Shown here piece after piece: positions 61,201 to 64,000 of a DNA stretch of 64,000 bases. The stretch is from Paragorgia papillata. Taxonomy: Eukaryota; Cnidaria; Anthozoa; Scleralcyonacea; Coralliidae. The stretch covers positions 2,468,501-2,532,500 of the forward strand of contig JAWNZC010000348.1 of the NCBI GenBank assembly GCA_035771165.1. The letters run 5' to 3'. Under the pieces are notes generated by a model. That model was not told the origin of the DNA. It made no database searches and saw nothing but the letters and a program-made list of their open reading frames with translations. The translations under genes were made by a program, and so were the position numbers. Numbering within the stretch: position 1 is the stretch's first letter; each line of letters starts with the position of its first letter.

Positions 61201-64000
61201 AACTGCCTTTTCATGGTTTGTTTTCTTCTATGGTTTTCTTGTGCTGCGTTCGTCTTTAGATGTGGCATTTATCTTATCTTTGAGCTTCGTTGCTTCGTCT
61301 GAAACATATTATATGTAAATCTCGTCTGTTTGTTGCCAAATGCGTTTGATCGGTCTAAGAAAGTTCACTGATCCGTAAGCAGAGCATGGCAGCATGCTAC
61401 TAGCGTACATGTACTATGTCAACATTTTTTAACGAGAAAGAGAGTAATTTTTATCATACTGTATATAATAATTATTTGACTGCATGTATTGTTTGGATTA
61501 TTGTGTTTGTACAGTTGTCGTGCAAGAATATTACAGTCGAGGAAAACTGGAGGTAAGACTAGGTATTGTTTTGGTAATATCTTGGGGCATTTGGGGGAAC
61601 TTTTGTCAATATTTTGTTTCTCAGTTGTGTCGTCAGTAGATAATAGTATTTAGTCTTTAAAGACGGGCGTATTTGAAACGAATATTTGAAAACCTCTGTG
61701 GTGCAGTGTAAAAGAAATTTAGTATTTTTCTTAACTAAAAATACACATATTTTAAAGTAAAGTTAATATTTTTTGTCTGTTTTTCCGTCTTCTGTTTTTG
61801 CATGCTGCCCTTTCTCCTGTTCCCTTCTCCCGCGTTCTTCTCTTGCTCCCTTCCCCGCTCCCTAGTTCCCGTTCCCTTTTCCGCTTCCTCTCTCTCTCTC
61901 CCTTTCCCGCTTTCCTTCTCTCTCCCTTTAATTTCCCGCTCGCTTTCCTTCTTCCTTTCCCTCTCTCTCCCTTTCCCTCTTCCTTTCCCGCTCGCTTTCC
62001 TTCTTCCTTTCCCTCTCCTGCTTCTTCCTTTCCCGCTTCCTCTTCCGCTCCCCTCTCCCAGTCACAGTTTTTTCTTTCCTCTTCTGCACTCTGTTCCACT
62101 CCCATGCACTTGTTCTACTAATCTCTTTTTCTCCTTCTCTCCCTCCCTATACTTCCTTTGTCAATTTGCCTATTCCTCCTACTCTTCTGTTCCCTCTCTA
62201 TGCATGGATTGCATGCACTTCTAGCATTTGTCTTGCTGACATTTCTCAAGGAGTATTCTTATGTTTTACGTTGTTTCTAGCTTTACGAGAATGAGTTTGA
62301 AAAAAAGTTGTTGCGAGAAACAAAGGAATATTACCAGGCTGAATCTGCGCGTCTTCTTTCTGAACTGACATGTTCAGCATACTTGGTTAAGGTAAGGGAG
62401 AAATATGTCACGAAACGTTTAGGACGCGTGTATTGACACACTTATAAAAAAAAGAAGAAGAGTAAGAATAACAAGACGCCTAGATCAGGCGTTCACTCGG
62501 GCTACTGGCAAAGTAGAGATTTGCTCGCGCGGTATAGAGCCTGGGCCGAGGAAGATCAGATCGAAGGGTGAATGTGGTGCATACTTCACAGAGGTGGACA
62601 AATTTACGATCAAGGAGTTGTCAGCCACATCACTGTTAAATAAACTACAAAGTCAGTCAGTCAGTTTCGAAATCTACCAACAACGTGCAAGAACACCTTG
62701 ATCAAAAGGCGAAGCTGTTCAACTTTTTGTCCAACTCCAAAATCCGAAGGAGCATAGAACTTACAACATGCCTCACGCCCTCACTCCATCGCACGGCTAA
62801 CAACTCACCGGAAGTATGAATAGTAAAATGTGCAAAAATGCAAAATCGTGATACCCCCCCAAAAAGGGGGGGAAACCAAGCCGAAACGCAGACTCGGCCT
62901 ACCACGGCAGCCCGAGTAATAAACAAACAGATTACTCTGCTATTGGAAATCTATTTAACTGTTAGACAACGAGTCTGAGTTCTCTATGAGCAGATAGTCA
63001 CAATAGACGTGTTTAATTCCGACGCATTTAAATGAAGTTAAGTTACTTTATTATTTACCACGCATGAATGATTGTGTAGAAAAACTTGCTGAATAGGCGC
63101 CTTAACGTATGTACTGTCTTCTTTGTTGCCTAATAAATTTTTATTACAAAGGTTAAATTTAGGAAACGACAAAAAGATGTTTTTAGTTAGTTTTTTTTTG
63201 AAGAACAGAAAATTTATCTTGAAACTTGATTCAAAATAAAATGTCTAAAATTTCCTGCAAAACATTTTTTATTATTTTTTATTATGAATTTGCAACCTTG
63301 GCTCTCAAGCTCAAGGGTTAGAGTGTCTAACTGGTAATTAGAAAGTTGTAGGTTCGATCCTTCGCTCAGAAACATTTTCTGAGTATTTGAGTTTGACGAA
63401 CGTCTACTGAACGTCTGTTACATTCTCGACGTTATCGTGCAAATGCCAAATAGTTTATTTATCAGGTGTAAATTATACAATACCCTGGTTGCTATGCGTA
63501 TTTTCATTGTTTGTTGCCCATGATCTATTAGAGGACAGACACATGGATCACGTCAGCTGACTTGCTTTTTTCTTTCTTCATGCCCCAAAATCCGACAAGA
63601 GTTTTGATAAAAACCTTTTAAATTTTTGTATTGTATAAAACAAATAGATTCCATTTTTTTGTTGTCTGTTCAGTTATAGATGCATAGAAGACGTCACAAC
63701 GTGGTAAGAACATCATTCACGCACTCAACTGCGTCTCGTGGGCCACTTTTTTGTTCTTACCACGTTGTGACGTTATCTGTGCATCTATAACTGAACAGGC
63801 AACGGCAAAATGGAATCTATTTGTTAATTAACTCGCTCCAATTCTTTGCTGATTTTTAGGCCGACCAAATGATTCGAGAAGAAAACTTGCGATCATCCAG
63901 ACTATTTCACAATGTTTCAACAAACAAGGTTTACAAAGAGTGCGAGGGACAGCTGGTTGAAAATCACGTTACCTTACTGCAGTCTGAATGTAGGCAAATG
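52896..64000 (+). CDS. CUL2: Cullin-2-type scaffold protein, N-terminal part (nine exons, runs off the window)
   Basis: Cullins are scaffolds of cullin-RING ubiquitin ligases; CUL2 joins Elongin B/C-bound substrate receptors to Rbx1. Exons: 52896-53020, 56935-57037, 57922-58016, 59705-59807, 59950-60032, 61015-61073, 61515-61552, 62281-62391, 63860-64000 (open at the edge). Phases agree and give 286 residues, all in the N-terminal cullin repeats. Matches to CUL2 by eye include VNFDETWKKI near the start, WNQRFTDVYSMCVAHPEP across the first junction, VYYHHWFQYNQGSQYMN, LALDIWRQIIIEP, VIHGVIDSF and YYQAESARLL. Intron 1 uses AT-AC ends and must be removed by the minor spliceosome for the frame to hold. 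Introns 5 and 7 contain long pyrimidine tracts. The C-terminal cullin homology and neddylation domains lie beyond the window. Confidence 0.93.
53284..53774. mobile_element. Inverted-repeat element with G-rich interior
   Basis: TGCATGAGTCAATTCTTCCT at the left and AGGAAGAATTGACTAATGCA at the right, each followed inward by GTAACCA and its complement and a C- or G-rich stretch. Confidence 0.7.
55012..55255 (+). repeat. 20-bp minisatellite array 4
   Basis: About a dozen units such as GTCTCACAACGTAACGTAAG and GATCTCACAACGTAACGTAA. A short perfect-looking palindrome (AGACTGAAAG..CAGCCGCCGATCTCAT and complement) follows at 55256-55335. Confidence 0.85.
55622..55896. mobile_element. Inverted-repeat MITE, about 275 bp
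   Basis: TTGTTGTTATATTGAGGTTT at the left and the complement at the right, with arms extending through ATGAGGATGACG. Confidence 0.8.
56580..56811. mobile_element. MITE with internal palindrome, copy C (contracted)
   Basis: Reverse copy of 31411-31725. About 60 bp at the centre of the inner palindrome are missing, joining GTTCAGTTATAGAT directly to TTTTGTTCTTACCACG. An (AT)n run follows at 56812-56856. Confidence 0.8.
57092..57195. repeat. (GAT)n microsatellite
   Basis: GATGATGAT with a few GAC units, in CUL2 intron 2. A second such tract (GTGATGGTGAT) is at 57575-57700. Confidence 0.9.
58083..58391. repeat. (CTAA)n then (ACGA)n microsatellites
   Basis: About 225 bp of CTAA units with a duplicated interruption (TTAACTAGCTATAACTAACT) are followed by about 80 bp of ACGA units that run directly into the 5S-SINE. 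Confidence 0.9.
58390..58595 (+). mobile_element. 5S rRNA-derived SINE, copy 2
   Basis: GTTAAGTCCGGTT, then GGGGTTAATACTTGGATGGG, TGACCGCCTGGGAAAT and CTCATGTGAGTAGGAG match copy 1 at 30312 and 5S rRNA. The CCGGGTTCTCC body and ATT tail are missing, so it is 3'-truncated. Confidence 0.8.
59022..59133. mobile_element. TTAA-flanked MITE, divergent subfamily
   Basis: TTAACTCCTTGGTGCCTAAG at the left and GGCGACAAGGAGTTAA at the right, with the core TAAAATCGTCTGGCGTCAGC. Same core as copies A-C but different terminal repeats. Confidence 0.75.
60089..60802. repeat. (TTCC)n microsatellite, about 715 bp
   Basis: TTCC units with TCCC blocks fill most of the first part of CUL2 intron 5, starting 57 nt after exon 5. 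The long Pro/Ser/Leu/Phe or Lys/Glu/Gly/Arg open frames are artefacts. Confidence 0.95.
60802..60903. mobile_element. Probable decayed member of the TTAA/CTGGCGTTAGCCAG family
   Basis: TTAACCCATTGCTGTGTAGG at the left, TAAAATCATCTGGCATTAGA in the middle and AGGAATGGGTTA at the right. The right TTAA has become TTAG. Confidence 0.5.
61800..62165. repeat. Pyrimidine-rich tract
   Basis: About 365 bp of C/T-rich sequence with repeated TTTCCCGCTCGCTTTCCTTC lie in CUL2 intron 7. Both strands have composition-driven open frames that I do not call. Confidence 0.8.
63296..63375 (+). repeat. tRNA-like SINE head
   Basis: GGCTCTCAAGCTCAAGGGTT resembles an A-box region and GTAGGTTCGATCC contains a good B-box. 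The stems of a working tRNA do not form cleanly, so it is probably a tRNA-derived repeat. Confidence 0.45.
63528..63826. mobile_element. MITE with large internal palindrome, copy B
   Basis: Reverse copy of 31411-31725 over its full length (CATGATCTATTAGAGGACAG at the left, ATGGAATCTATTTGTTAA at the right). It ends 33 bp before CUL2 exon 9. Confidence 0.8.

Overview
This is nuclear DNA from an animal, and most likely a marine invertebrate. The genes are intron-rich with small exons (down to 9 and 22 nt), the protein families are ordinary metazoan ones, and the introns are packed with short inverted-repeat transposons (MITEs), 5S- and tRNA-derived SINEs, LINE fragments and long microsatellites. 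A cnidarian would fit well, but the window alone does not prove it. I saw no bacterial, organellar or viral genes.

Layout. At 1-3504 (+) lie the last three visible coding exons of an unrecognised poly-Gln/Pro-rich protein. At 4902-22387 (-) is a complete PSMD11 (Rpn6, 26S proteasome lid) in 17 coding exons, with introns full of MITEs and simple repeats. At 26174-33500 (+) is a PRDM-family gene with a SET domain split over two exons and eight C2H2 zinc fingers. At 35255-45801 (+) is a complete NAD-dependent glycerol-3-phosphate dehydrogenase (GPD1) in 10 exons. At 47503-52201 (-) is a complete acyl-CoA-binding protein (ACBP/DBI) in 4 exons. From 52896 to the window edge (+) are the first nine coding exons of a cullin of the CUL2 type. 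ACBP and CUL2 are head to head with 694 bp between start codons. I reassembled every exon by reading splice sites, phase and protein similarity by eye; no alignment was run.

The genes are unrelated housekeeping or regulatory genes and do not form a pathway. PSMD11 and CUL2 both belong to the ubiquitin-proteasome system, but they lie 30 kb apart on opposite strands.

Points most worth a second look: (1) CUL2 intron 1 has an exact minor-spliceosome AT-AC donor and a matching branch site, and only that splice restores the cullin frame; (2) a 290-nt cysteine-containing open exon sits inside ACBP intron 2 in the correct phase to make a chimeric ACBP; (3) several small MITE families have visible 9-bp or TTAA target duplications, one with a related empty site in the window; (4) a 20-bp minisatellite recurs at four loci, two with the same left flank; (5) all nine G-runs of 13 nt or more lie on the sense strand of plus-strand gene introns.
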